Of a stretch of DNA of 64,000 nt, positions 1-10,850 are shown one piece after another; within the stretch, counting starts at the first letter, position 1, and the number at the start of each line of letters is the position of its first letter. Made by a program: the position numbers and the translations under genes. Under the pieces are notes generated by a model. That model was not told the DNA's origin. It made no database searches and saw nothing but the letters and a program-made list of their open reading frames with translations. The DNA lies in the NCBI RefSeq assembly GCF_964340395.1, contig NC_135563.1, forward strand, positions 13,733,151-13,797,150, given 5' to 3'. This DNA comes from Glandiceps talaboti. Taxonomy: Eukaryota > Hemichordata > Enteropneusta > Spengelidae.

Positions 1-3000
1 ACAACATGGTGCCATCTTGGCGGGTTGTTAGACCAGAAATATCTACCTTTTCAGGCAATTTCACAGCGACGTGTTTCAGAAAATTGTCACAGCATAAAAA
101 AGTATGCTATATGACAAAATGATGTTGACTTGTTTATCAAACCAACACATTCAAAATGTTGCCGCCGTTAGATAAAAATTTAGTGTTCGTTTGTTGCTCC
201 AAGGGATTGTATGTCTGGATTAGGTCTATGGAATTAAAATGAAATGAAATGAATTTGAATGTACAGGGGTGATGATTTCTGTATTTTGCTAAATTTGCTT
301 GAAGTTTCAGCTCATGGCGATACAGCTAACTAAATATCCTAACTCGTTTCATAGACTTAGTCTTAAACCTACATTTAATTATCTAATATGAACAACATTT
401 TTTACGCATTCAGGAAAAAAACAATAAAATCACAAAAAATTGTGAATTCTCGCGAGAAATAGTGGATGCAGAAACTGACATCAACTTTAAAAAGACAATA
501 TAAAACTGTTCTTCCAATCTCTAATGGCTGTACATCGGATGGGAAGAAACAAATAACACAGAGACTTTATGGAAAACATAACTCGCTGAACTAGACACTC
601 ACATATGAATACAAAATCTACCTACCCCACCTATTATTGAGTATAATCAGAACCACACAATTTTTTAAAGGCCTAACACAACTAAAACTGTGCTATCATA
701 GACCACCGGTGTTGTAATCCTTAAATCCTGCCAGATTAGATTTAGAGGCTAAGTTAGGACTGGGATTAATATTAGGTGTGAAAAGAATAATCAGGCAGAA
801 CTTTAGACAAAATTGGTCCTGAACAAACAATTAATCCTAAATAGCTCCACTGATAAGATTACATCCATGTCACTAATACAAGAACTGGGGACTGAAGCAT
901 GGCTCTTTAAGTGAAGTAATAATGACGTGAGTCTATATAGTAGCACTGCATGCATGACTGCTCAACATTTTTTTAATTTAACATTCAAAGCAAAAACTAT
1001 GAAAAAAAACTTCACTGTAAAAGTATTAGTCATCACCCAATGTTATTTAATTCTGAGAAATGTGAGAATATACTGTATATTATAGGTGTACCATTATGCG
1101 TTGTATGATATGATATGAGAATTCTATTCATTCAGCCATAGATTGTACTTGATCTGATGGGTTCTTCTCATCTCAATCTATAATTATGACTAGGCCTTTC
1201 AGTGTACAGAACTACAGTTCACTTCATACAATGGCCATGTGCTCCTTGATTTGTAAAATACGCAGATGTTACATTTACGTTGAAATCAGATAAGACACTA
1301 TATCTTGGCAGACTACGATGATGAAATGTGATGAATTCTAATGAGATACTGGTATCAGTTACTAAAATAACCAATGGTGGCAACCACACAACCAGATATC
1401 GGCTAACACACACACATACGTACACAACATTGTCTGACTACAAATTCCCTCATTACTGAACCACATAAAGATGAATTCAATATCACAAAACAATGATATT
1501 GGAAAAAATAAGAGCACTCCTCGTATTCACATTCACATCTCGTCATTGTATTTATATGCAAATTTGCTCTCAACCCTTCCTGGAATTTATCTACAAAGAG
1601 AAATAGTTCTTTTATGAAGACTGCAAACAAGAAAGATAAAGGAGGCTTGGAATAGAAATCAGAATGCAAAGTAATACTGTATTACACTTATTGTTCAGGC
1701 TGTTTACATACTTAGATTTATACGTGAATGATTCTTCCATGATATACCGTACTACAATAGTAAGACTCTGTACAGATTGAATAGTCTTTCTAAACTCACA
1801 GCTATTCTTTACACTGTCATAGGTTATCTTTGCTTTCCATTTCTTTCCTGTTGTTACATCTGGTTTGTTGGAAAGTGAAAAGGCTCAAATTTTTGTCTTC
1901 GATATATAGCAGTGCAAAAATTCTTGAAAAAGCTGAGTAAGGTATGAAGCTCGTCAAAGACTCAAGCCATTTTTGTATTGATAATATGCAACAATTGAAA
2001 TTCAAGTAATGCACAAAACTGACTTTACACGATGAATGTAGTAATAATGTATTTCTCCTTGGCGCCATTCATATTTTACATTTAATCTCTCTCCTTTGAT
2101 GCAAATGTTCTGCAGTTTAATCAAATGTTGCCCCAAGATGCGATATCTTTCACCGAAACATCAACATAATCAGATAAAACATTCCACTGTAAAATATCAG
2201 TAGTGAAACATCAAGTTATTTGTTTGTATTTATCCACTTTCAGACTACACTCTCTCTTTTTTGTCATATTTGCTAGATTTCTGACTTTCCATACTAACAG
2301 GAATTTCACTTTCACATGAATTTAAAGTCAAATTACAAAACTTACAAGACACAAGGTGGTGATTAAAACCTCCTCTTTCCCCATCTTCACTGATGACTCA
2401 GTCTTTTCCTAATTTTTCCAAGATGGCCACAATATATTTTTACCTTCCAGTCATCAATAAATACAGACTTTTCTTTGATAGTGATAACATTTTCAAACGA
2501 ATTCTAACTGTGTGATTTTTCATATTTCAATTTTGTACGAATTCAACATTTTGTGTCAGATTTGTTCCATCTCTTTATTCCATCCATTAGTTTGAATCGA
2601 GAAGGCGTGAGTTTGTATGCAAATAAGCTACATGTATGATTCACATTGCACACTAACAGTAGCTAAGCATTGTCTGTGTATGAGGAGGATTTATCTAATT
2701 TCACACCTGACTGGTTGTTTGATATCCATTGTGATTAGACACAGTCCTTACTATCACATCATAATAGCACACTAATCACGGTTGCACAAAACTAAAAATA
2801 TTCAACAAAAAAAGCTCAGTTTGATGATTGTTCTATTCCATGACAGCCAGGTATTGAACACACACATGCACAAGAAATATACAAAGAACATACTGTGGAT
2901 GCCAATCGAAAAAGGAATTAATATTACCGATACACCCAAAACTGTTTATCCCACCCTTTTAAAACTGAGAAGAGGATGTTAGGGAAATTATACCAGATAT

Positions 3001-3400
3001 CTGTATATGTTGTCTTCTTTTGTGAGGAGGAATATTAAGTCTGGAGAACGAAGCAAGGATTCATACTCCCTGCTATTTGACACTGCCTACATGCTGTAGG
3101 GGAAATCTAAAATACCTAGAGATATTAACAAATGCCATTCTAGTGTGTGGTTTACTGCTTGCCTCATGGGACTATGAAGGATTCTGAGTATGAAATGGGG
3201 TATAACACAAATGAAATCAGAAATATATATAGTCTTTCTTATTTTGTGACTTTTTTGGTGGCAAATCAACTGTACAGTGATAATAAATTCAAAGCTTAAG
3301 TATCTATAGGCAAACTAGTATAATATATGTCATCACATGACAACTCATAAATAGATAGTAAATTTGTTAGTTTGTTGCTTTGTTAAATTTCGTTCATACG
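1..3400. other. Intron (or 3' part of gene) with no exon recognised
   Basis: Expected to hold or lead to the remaining GAIN, GPS and 7TM exons, but I found none on the minus strand. A (TGAAA)n-like tail at 236-254 preceded by TATGTCTGGATTAGGTCTAT resembles the 3' end of a non-LTR element; no coding part was seen. Confidence 0.5.
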
Positions 3401-3417
3401 AAATTCATATGACATTG

Positions 3418-3578
3418 GTATGTATGTATGTATGTATGTATGTATGTATGTATGTATGTATGTATGTATGTATGTATGTATGTATGTATGTATGTATGTA
3501 TGTATGTGTGTATGTGTGTGTATGTATGTGTATGTATGTGTGTGTATGTAAGTATGTATGTATGTATGTATGTATGTA

Positions 3579-3611
<33 letters not shown>

Positions 3612-3760
3612 ATGTATGTATGTATGTATGTATGTATGTATGTATGTATGTATGTATGTATGTATAATGTAGGTATGTATGAATGTATGTATGTATGTAT
3701 GTATGCATGCATGCATGTATGTATCATGTATGTATGTACGTATGTACGTATGTACATGTG

Positions 3761-3794
<34 letters not shown>

Positions 3795-3860
3795 TGTATG
3801 TATGTATGTATGTATGTATGTATGTATGTATGTATGTATGCACGTACGTACGTACATATG
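3418..3860. repeat. (TATG)n microsatellite, about 440 bp
   Basis: Long TATG array with interspersed TG runs (3581-3595), GCATGCATGCATG at 3703 and a TACG variant block near 3735 and 3840. It stays open in several frames (MYVC or HTYI repeats), which has no coding meaning. Confidence 0.97.
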
Positions 3861-3861
3861 T

Positions 3862-5165
3862 AAAATCAAATGTTGATCAGTTTTTTCCTTTGAACAACCA
3901 CTGACTGGGTTTCTTAGTACATGTAATTAGTATTGTGAAGGCCATCTTTACCACAAAACAGCCATCCCTACTTGATAAAATAGTATTTGATTACTCAAGT
4001 ACCACCAGGAGAATTACAAATAAATTGAATCATGCACTGTGGTCTACTGCTGTGTTTTTTTGATATACGACACACATGTTGGTAAAATATACCATCGAAA
4101 TTAATATCTCTTGCCTGTAACTGGTCACTCATCACAAGACTTCATAACACTATCATTGATTGTATGAAAATGACCAAGTTGTTGACAGCTGGGTGAAAAG
4201 GAAGGGTTGTCAATAATTGTCTAGAGAGTATCCTAAGTTAATGACATGCTATACGCAGTATCCAGTTGAGTCTCACAGTTTTCAATGATATATCTAAAAT
4301 CATAAACTTGCCGAGTTGTTTCAAAATATGAAATTTGCCTGTATTTTCACCTGAAAAATCTACATCAGAAAATGATCCATATTTCTTCAGTGAAATAGCA
4401 GTATTTCCAATTATTGTCTACTTTTCCCTTTTTCATTCATTTTTTGCTCTTTCTCTTAAAAACCAAAATGGATCATGTATTTGTCTCTGTATCTCCTTCA
4501 CAAATGTGTAATTTATTCATGAGAAATATAACAAATCTGACAAAATTTCTACAAAGATAAAATGGCGGCAAAAATGAGAAGGAATGCAGCCATGTTTTTT
4601 TTTTCTCCCTCACAGCTGGCTCAAAGACCTGGCAGTCATTGACACTGTCATATTCAGCAGTTCTGTGGTGATTTCTTCTTTTACTTTCATTGCATGATTT
4701 ATATGGTCTTACTAATCTTGCTTTCCTAATGTCGTCAGTATAAAATGAACACTATATGTTGAGATGCGTTTTACGACACTGTATTTACGAGCCACTTTAA
4801 ATTAAATTTTTACATAAGAGTGAGACAGGATTACATGTACAGGCTTAATCTCCATGATTGTAGTCAATGCATTGCCATGGCAACCAAACAAAAGTGATCA
4901 ATTTGGAAATCCTGTTATGATGGCTTTGACCAGATTTGTCTGCTATGTATTTGTATGGTCTGTTTAAATTGCATAAAATAAACCCCATAAATTTCATTCA
5001 TTTTTATGGCTTTGTGTATAACTTGAACATATGATGAAAGAATAAAATGACAGAACAGTAGTTTTACTGAAACAACCTTTACTTAATCTATTGGATTGGT
5101 TATTATTGTCTAGCTTGGTATTATCTGCTACATACTCAGATTGGGGACTGTGATACCAACAGGGT
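3862..5165. other. Intron sequence, nothing recognised
   Basis: AT-rich, no exon or element that I could support. Confidence 0.55.
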
Positions 5166-5171
5166 AGGCAC

Positions 5172-5262
5172 CACAAACACAAACACAAACACAAACACAA
5201 ACACAAACACAAACACAAACACAAACACAAACACAAACACAAACACAAACACAAACACAAAC
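5172..5262. repeat. (CAAACA)n hexanucleotide repeat, about 15 units
   Basis: Nearly perfect ACAAAC array. Confidence 0.97.
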
Positions 5263-5342
5263 ATTATATTACATATATACAAACATAAGTACAAATGTAC
5301 TTACATGTGTACATATACTACATGTATAAGTTTGTGAACGTA

Positions 5343-5349
5343 CATACAC

Positions 5350-5382
<33 letters not shown>

Positions 5383-5516
5383 CATACATACATACATACA
5401 TACATACATACATACATACATACATACACACATACATACATACATACATACATACATACATACATACATACATACACACATACATACATACATACATAAA
5501 CATACACAAGTACCAC

Positions 5517-5547
<31 letters not shown>

Positions 5548-5625
5548 TGCATGCATACACACATACATACATACAAAATACATACACACACACATACACA
5601 CACACACACACACACACATATACAC
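5343..5625. repeat. (CATA)n then (CA)n microsatellite
   Basis: CATA array 5343-5500 followed by mixed CA and CATA runs to 5622. The CATA unit is the reverse complement of the TATG array at 3418-3860. Confidence 0.97.
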
Positions 5626-5639
5626 GCAGAATTAATAAT

Positions 5640-6845
5640 TGGGTATAAAACATGGTTCATCTCTAAAAATGTAACATTTAGATTACTTCTCTTTCCCTTA
5701 ATGAAATACTACAAATATTTCAAATTCAGAGCAATGAACAGAAACTTTCTATGTTCAGTGATGATAAGGCAGAAGAAAAACAACCATCTATTTCTTTTTC
5801 ATTGTCACCTTTGCCAGAGCTATTTTGCATAATTAGGACATTCTGTATTGAACAGATCTGTATATTGCCTATTTACTCTTTGTAACCACAGGGGGAATAC
5901 ACAATATCACTTGATTTAATAAAATTCCAAATATTTTAACAAAAGCGATACAATTTCCCGATACTTGCATTACTTAAAAATGCATATACATTTGCTGAAA
6001 TTGATAAGTGGCACCTTTTTTTTCAACAAAGGGTAGATAATGTCAACATTATAGTTCAAAATCCAAGATGGACGCATGCTACAAATGTTAAATTGCCAAG
6101 CGCCAACAACAAATTTTACTGTTCAGCAAAAGTGTACTCTTGTACTGTTTTTCATTTTGGCATGTTTTAACTTTCAGTTATTCGACACTGGTCTCGATTA
6201 CTGTTTCTGTTATCAATAAAAGGTGCTATGCATAGAGAATGAAGCGAATGCTGTCAAGCAACAAATTGAAGTTTGTCTTGGGTTACAAACTGAATTCACA
6301 ATGTCACCGATACACCCAATCACTTTAATATGAAACAGACCATGAATAATAAATATACATGAAAAATTAATTCATGGTGAGTTTTCATCAAGGCAATTTT
6401 CATTTTCAACAACATCTGATGGCTGTATTGTAACCATCCTTTTTATTTGGTAAAGAGATAGTATTGCTCACTTTAATGAAAAAGAAATATGTTGCTATGC
6501 AATGTATTAAAGTCAAAGACATAGTTTTGAAAATGAGATTAATTTTTCTCAGGGTTTTCCGCCGAGTTATTGTACTTTGAGTTAAAGGTTGACGTGTGAC
6601 TTTCAAATGTAAATTTTATAAGTGTCCATGAACCTGCATGTTTCTCACGTTAAAGGCAAGTAAGAGTGAAAACAAAGCCCTAAATGTGTTATGGAATCAG
6701 TGTATAACACAAATTAAACATCCCCAATGCAAAGCTACAAGACCTTGAAATGGTACAGAAACTCTGAGATCTGAATAAATATGATAATATCATCAATTAC
6801 AATGAATTAGGACACCTCACAGATAAATTCAAAATTAAGAACCTT
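5640..6845. other. Intron sequence next to the GAIN exon, nothing recognised
   Basis: No further exon or repeat seen. Confidence 0.55.
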
Positions 6846-6847
6846 AC

Positions 6848-6994
6848 CGCTGGATCAGTGAATTTACTGAACTGTTCCATAGTTTTGGCAATGAAGACAG
6901 CGTCCATCTTGTCAGTGTAGGTTCTAGCATCTGATGTCTGTACTTCAAGTTCTTGAGCTTTCTTCATTGCATTAGTAGCATTAGTGATAGTTGT
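6848..6994 (-). CDS. ADGRA: ADGRA exon: start of GAIN domain
   Basis: A 147-bp exon, phase 0 on both sides, with acceptor TTATTGCAG and donor GTAAGG. It encodes TTITNATNAMKKAQELEV, then YTDKMDAVFIAKTMEQF and SKFTDPA at the end. The helix with (S/T)DKMD-V-F-(I/V)A-x-x-(I/M)E-x-F closely follows the first helices of the GAIN domain (subdomain A) of GPR124/GPR125. GAIN folds around the GPS autoproteolysis site just before the first membrane helix. No later GAIN, GPS or 7TM exon is visible to the left, so the intron after this exon extends at least 6.8 kb to the window edge. Confidence 0.92.
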
Positions 6995-7062
6995 CTGCAA
7001 TAAAAACATGTTTTGATGTAAGACGTAGCTGAATTAAGATACAAGTCACTAAAACAGTACAA

Positions 7063-7390
7063 AGACAAAACACAGCATGCCTCCATCTCGATCAATCTGA
7101 CACCAATACAAAATCGGGAAATACTTTTTTCATCAACAGATCAGTCAACACCTGGAACAAACTTCCACCAAGTAATGTTACTGCAGGAACTATCCAAACT
7201 TTTGAAAGAAGGTGGGTGGGGGGGGGGGGGGGGGGAGGTGGGTTGGGGTGGGGAAGAAGACATCAAATACAACCCAGAAGCTGATATTATGGTTATTTTG
7301 TGTGCGTGCCTAACCTGAAATCTATTCAGATCTGACGTCAGAGGCGCAGGAGGACCTAACTGTCAGAATATAACTATGTAACTATGTGTA
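7063..7390 (+). pseudogene. 3' end of a CR1/L2-type non-LTR retrotransposon (fragment)
   Basis: On the plus strand, positions 7063-7214 stay open and read FFINRSVNTWNKLPP followed by SNVTAGTIQTFERR. This matches the conserved C-terminus of the reverse-transcriptase ORF of CR1/L2-like elements (FFxNRVVNxWNxLPxxVVxAxSxxxFKxRLD). The match is from known family consensus, not a search. The frame then runs into an 18-G tract at 7218-7235. About 130 bp later two 8-bp units AACTATGT stand in tandem (7373-7388), as at the 3' ends of CR1-class elements. The copy is severely 5'-truncated, lies inside the 767-bp intron between the HormR and GAIN exons, and runs antisense to the host gene. Confidence 0.72.
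7218..7235. repeat. Poly-G tract (18 G) in a G-rich block
   Basis: Uninterrupted G run followed by further GG/GGGG blocks to 7253, inside the retrotransposon fragment. It may be a replication-slippage expansion and can form a G-quadruplex on the plus strand. Confidence 0.95.
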
Positions 7391-7761
7391 TTTCAAAAAG
7401 ATGTTTGTTTTCACTTAGTAATATGTACTTCAAAAAGAAGGAAAACAGTACATTTAAGAACACTGGTACCAATGTATGTGTTGTGTACATTAATAACCTG
7501 TTTTTTTTTAACCCAAACAAAATGAAGGAGACAAGTAACATTAAGGTTAGAGATGTAAGAGTACCCACCATTGGATGACTGAAGGACAATAAGTACCATA
7601 AGTTGTGTACATAGCTTGTTTTGTGGAAAGAAGTAATAATGATGCTTTTGATAAAATCTTTATTATAAGCTTTACCTGATGCAAAAATTGTGATCAGATG
7701 GAAAAGGGTGCTGTGTCCACAAGTTGTGCAACTATGTGACAAAGGTATATTTTTGGCTTAC

Positions 7762-7961
7762 CAATGATAATCTTTGTAACCACTGAGTATTAGTACTGTC
7801 ATACTGGCATGTCGAAGTATCTGGTGGATCCCATATTCCACCAAACCGACAATAACGTTTGGCTGATGAATCCAGTGGTGCTGTGAATCCGTATCCTGCA
7901 CCATGAGGACATCGCTGGTACGTCTTACTACCAGCCACTGTCATTGGCCACTCTATGTGAC
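7762..7961 (-). CDS. ADGRA: ADGRA exon: hormone-receptor (HormR) domain
   Basis: A 200-bp exon, phase 1 to phase 0, with acceptor TTTTCACAG and donor GTAAGC. It encodes HIEWPMTVAGSKTYQRC, a Gly/Pro-rich loop, YCRFGGIWDPPDTSTCQY and a tail ending WLQRLSL. The W-P-x-T-x-A-G-x-x-x-x-x-x-C start and the CxxGGxW...C end are the HormR signature found between the Ig and GAIN domains of ADGRA proteins and in family B receptors. The junction codon G|GT (Gly) with the Ig exon is in frame. Confidence 0.93.
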
Positions 7962-8140
7962 CTGTGAAAACACAAAGGTCAGAAATCAATTCACAAATTT
8001 CTAATTTCTATTTTGATAATGACAGTATCAGAAATTATGCAAATATCACAAATTTCTTTTGAAATATAAAGGTGTAACTGATACTGTCATAAATGCGTTA
8101 ATCAAGGATGTTTTAAAACTAAAGAAATTTTTTTTTTTTA

Positions 8141-8151
8141 GGGGGGGGGGG
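8141..8151. repeat. T12-A-G11 homopolymer pair
   Basis: Twelve T then A then eleven G (8128-8151), in the intron between the Ig and HormR exons. Confidence 0.95.
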
Positions 8152-8706
8152 TTGGAAAGAATATTGATTATTTTAGCAGACGACATTATTTCTTTGTTCC
8201 CATGGATACCTTATGTAGCTGCATTACTATATCTTTGTTTACAAGTTATAACACACCAGTAGAACAGAGAAGGAAGGAAATCTTGCCATCACTGGATATA
8301 CAACATCTTGCATCATCAAGTTTTTTTTAATTATATACAATCCCTTGAACCATTCATGTGCTTTTCATGTATGTAGCCTGCCCCCACATGGCCAAATAAT
8401 GTAATTATGCTGCAACTTATTGCCCAATCAGAAAGATCCTTTTATAACAGCCACTTTGGAGAAGTTATATTGCCATACACAAAATAAAAATGCCTGCATT
8501 ACATGGAAAGAATCACACTATTGGTCAATATTTTGTTGCTTGCCACAATCAGATTTGCCAAGTGATGTCACATGCTATATCTATGGTTCTTGACTAGTTG
8601 AGTATGGGTTTAAAATGGGAAGGTTAGATTGAAGTGTAATATTCAAATGTAAATTCATCTGTGTTGATAAACTATGGGATCAAATTAAATTTCTGCTCCC
8701 GACACT

Positions 8707-8895
8707 AACTTGAAAATTGTACCTGAAATTGTCCACTACACACTTTCTTTGTCAACAGATTGGCCCACTACTCAGACCCCCTTATTAGGCTCACGTGTGC
8801 GTATGGTCACATGTTCTGAATAGTGGGTCAATCTGTTGGCAAAGACTGAAGTATGCAGTCAAAAATTTCAGGTACCCGGTAACAATTTTCAAGTT
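8707..8895. mobile_element. Foldback (inverted-repeat) element in the Ig-HormR intron
   Basis: The left arm at about 8707-8776 and right arm at about 8812-8895 are imperfect reverse complements. Shared blocks include ACTTGAAAATTGT, ACCTGAAATT, CAACAGATTGRCCCACTA and TTCAGA, with one insertion in the right arm. Only about 35 bp separate the arms, so most of the element is hairpin. It ends 55 bp from the Ig-exon donor. No clear target duplication was seen, so the MITE or foldback class is inferred from structure. Confidence 0.75.
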
Positions 8896-8949
8896 TGTTT
8901 TTGGAACAAAAGTTTAATCAATTGATATTGTTTATAGAGTCTTTAGTAC

Positions 8950-9315
8950 CTTTGGTGTCTGTAGTACCATCTGATTTACAAAATTCTTCAGTATTTTCCA
9001 AAACTACGATGCTGACACTCCTGGACTCATTGCCTCTCGATGACATGATTTGACATTCCCACATTCCACCATCTGTCAACTGTAACCTTTGAATGGTCAA
9101 TTTGCCTATTATAGTTGAGCCATCATGTGAACGATAGGTATGAAGCTGTAACCCTGCTGTTTGGTTGTCCACTTCTTTCCTATTCTTGTACCAGATCATT
9201 TTGGTAGATTCTCCCACGTATGTGGTTATGCAAGACATTGGTAAGGAATCACCAAGGAATACAACTTGGTTGTTAGACGGTGTCAGATCGAAGATCGGAA
9301 GTTCTAATGGATAAT
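8950..9315 (-). CDS. ADGRA: ADGRA exon: immunoglobulin domain
   Basis: A 366-bp exon, phase 1 to phase 1, with acceptor TTCTTCCAG and donor GTACTA. The 122 codons include YPLELPIFDLTPSNNQVVF, the first Ig Cys in LPMSC, the core Trp in MIWYK, and the DGGMWEC motif with the second Cys, then the G-strand SVSIVVLE. This is an I-set-like Ig fold. The C-terminal stretch (EEFCKSDG) leads into the HormR exon with a Cys in the same place as in vertebrate ADGRA. Several N-x-S/T sites (NQT, NES) are possible glycosylation sites. The chosen donor gives Gly at the junction. A second in-frame donor lies 18 bp earlier in the transcript, at 8966-8967. Confidence 0.93.
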
Positions 9316-9859
9316 CTGGAAGAAAAAAGAGGAAGAAAATCAACAATCAATTCTTTCAGTTAAACTAACGAACATGTTTTGGTCATTTCACCGAAACAGA
9401 AAAAATACAAAAATCTAATGTCACTTGTTGTAGTTGTTGACAAACAAATAATCAGGGTCATTACTGATTAACGACCCTGTATATATTGACATCAAATTTA
9501 TCTACCAAATATGAATACTAAGGTAATACAGCTAATGAAAAGGATCAAGTTTATTGAACTAAAGATTTGGTGTACCTGTCAGCTGGCAAAAAGCAATGAA
9601 ACACAGTGAAAAGTTAAAAGAAAAAGTCCAGTTAGATTTATTTCGACCTTAATACATGTACGTTTGTATTGATTATTGCTTTAGACATATATAAAACATG
9701 ATTTTAAGTGATAAAATTGCATCTCGGAAACAAGCCCTATTGCATTTGATACATATTTAGCCATTTTGGGAATTTCCTGCAGTGATTTACAGGAAAAACT
9801 CTGGCACAAATAAGTCTGACTGGACTGGGACTTTAAAGGAATATAGACATGCTACGTAC

Positions 9860-10009
9860 CACAATGGAGATCTTTTCCTCTCAGAGACTTCAGCTTTTCT
9901 CCTTTCAGTGCCCTTGGATATTCACATAACGTTGAATCAGAAATCTTGATATCGTTATTCTTAGACCATTTTATAATCCATTTCAAGAGACAGTCACACA
10001 TCAGGAAAT
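9860..10009 (-). CDS. ADGRA: ADGRA exon: LRR C-terminal cap (LRRCT)
   Basis: A 150-bp exon, phase 1 to phase 1, between acceptor CTCCATTCAG and donor GTACGT. It encodes FLMCDCLLKWIIKW near the start, then a third Cys in LCEYPRALKG and a fourth in the final DLHC. The CxC...C...C spacing and the Trp pair define an LRRCT domain, which seals the hydrophobic end of the LRR solenoid with disulfides. The split codon G|AT (Asp) joins in frame to the Ig exon, giving HCD-YPLELP, the linker layout seen in GPR125. The 51-bp tandem array at 10014-10219 begins right beside the acceptor and forms its pyrimidine tract. Confidence 0.93.
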
Positions 10010-10013
10010 CTGA

Positions 10014-10219
10014 ATGGAGATCCCTAGGACAGAGAAGGGGAGAAAGTTTGCTATTATTAAAGTTGTGAAGATTCCGAGGACAGAGAAGGGGAGAAAGTTT
10101 GCTATTATTAAAGTTGTGAAGATCCCGGGGACAGAGAAGGGGAGAACGTGTGCTATTATTAAAGTTGTGAAGATCCCGGGGACAGAGAAGGGGAGAACGT
10201 GTGCTATTATTAAAGCTGT
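10014..10219. repeat. 51-bp minisatellite, 4 copies, abutting a splice acceptor
   Basis: Four units of 51 bp containing ACAGAGAAGGGGAGAA and TGCTATTATTAAAGYTGTG. Copies 3 and 4 are nearly identical; copies 1 and 2 share a variant. Because 51 is divisible by 3, the plus strand happens to stay open as a 17-residue repeat, which I regard as an artefact. On the minus strand each unit carries a pyrimidine tract (CCCCTTCTCTGTCC). Copy 1 supplies the tract of the LRRCT exon acceptor. Confidence 0.93.
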
Positions 10220-10559
10220 GTTATGGTTCTGAATGGTGATTTATTTCAAATTTTTAATTTTTGTTACAAGTTTGGTAAGTTACTCGATATAATGAACTTG
10301 AAGTGATGTGAGTCATTAAGGAGCTGGGTATAAACGAACATAGCATCATACTGTATATAAATCTTGTGTGAAAGTGCAAAAACATTTGAAATTGAACAAA
10401 TGAATAAATTTGTACAAGCCAGGTCATGTGAGCGGCCATCTCTTGGTAATGGGGACAGATTCAAATCTTATGCGTGAACATTTCAAGACCAGTGTGTGTG
10501 TGTTGATAAGATGTACAATTCTGCTGTTCTGTGGTATTTATTTCAATGTAGTGATTTAA

Positions 10560-10850
10560 ACCTGCACTAGCTGTAACGAGAGAGTTATTTTTTTTCACAA
10601 TCAACAATATATTAACTGAAAAATGTTAAAATACCAATGATTAGACATTGTACATGAGGTTAGGGGTTAATTTATCCATACATGGTACAATAACAGGTTG
10701 AAATTGCAATTGCATAGGGTGCTTATTTTAAGGTGTGGACCCAAAAATCTATTTGATTTGAGTTATTGCACCATATCACGTTTACAGCTACACAAATACA
10801 TTTACCCACAGGGTGTATGATAGTATTAGTAAGGTATTATTTATTTGAGA
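10560..10850 (+). mobile_element. TTAA-MITE family, copy A (3' end not recognised)
   Basis: Begins right after a TTAA at 10556-10559 with the terminus CCTGCACTAGCTGTAAC. It shares internal blocks GTTAAAATACCA, ACAGGTTGAAAT, GGTGTGGACC, AAAAATCTAT and ATTGCACCATA with the copy at 47279-47644. The matching right terminus is absent or too diverged to see. Confidence 0.7.

Noticed and set aside
3364-3904. Open frames of MYVC / HTYI repeats on both strands
   Set aside because: These are translations of the TATG microsatellite in every frame; no coding evidence.
5269-5660. Open frames rich in HTYI or MYVC in the CATA/CA repeat
   Set aside because: Microsatellite translation only.
10014-10232. 72-codon frame with a 17-residue repeat on the plus strand
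   Set aside because: Open because the 51-bp minisatellite unit is divisible by three; it lies in an intron and antisense to the gene.
10254-10464. Minus-strand frames with an LSHKI-like stretch
   Set aside because: Resembles an LRR start but lacks the later leucines, and acceptor/donor phases do not join to the neighbours.
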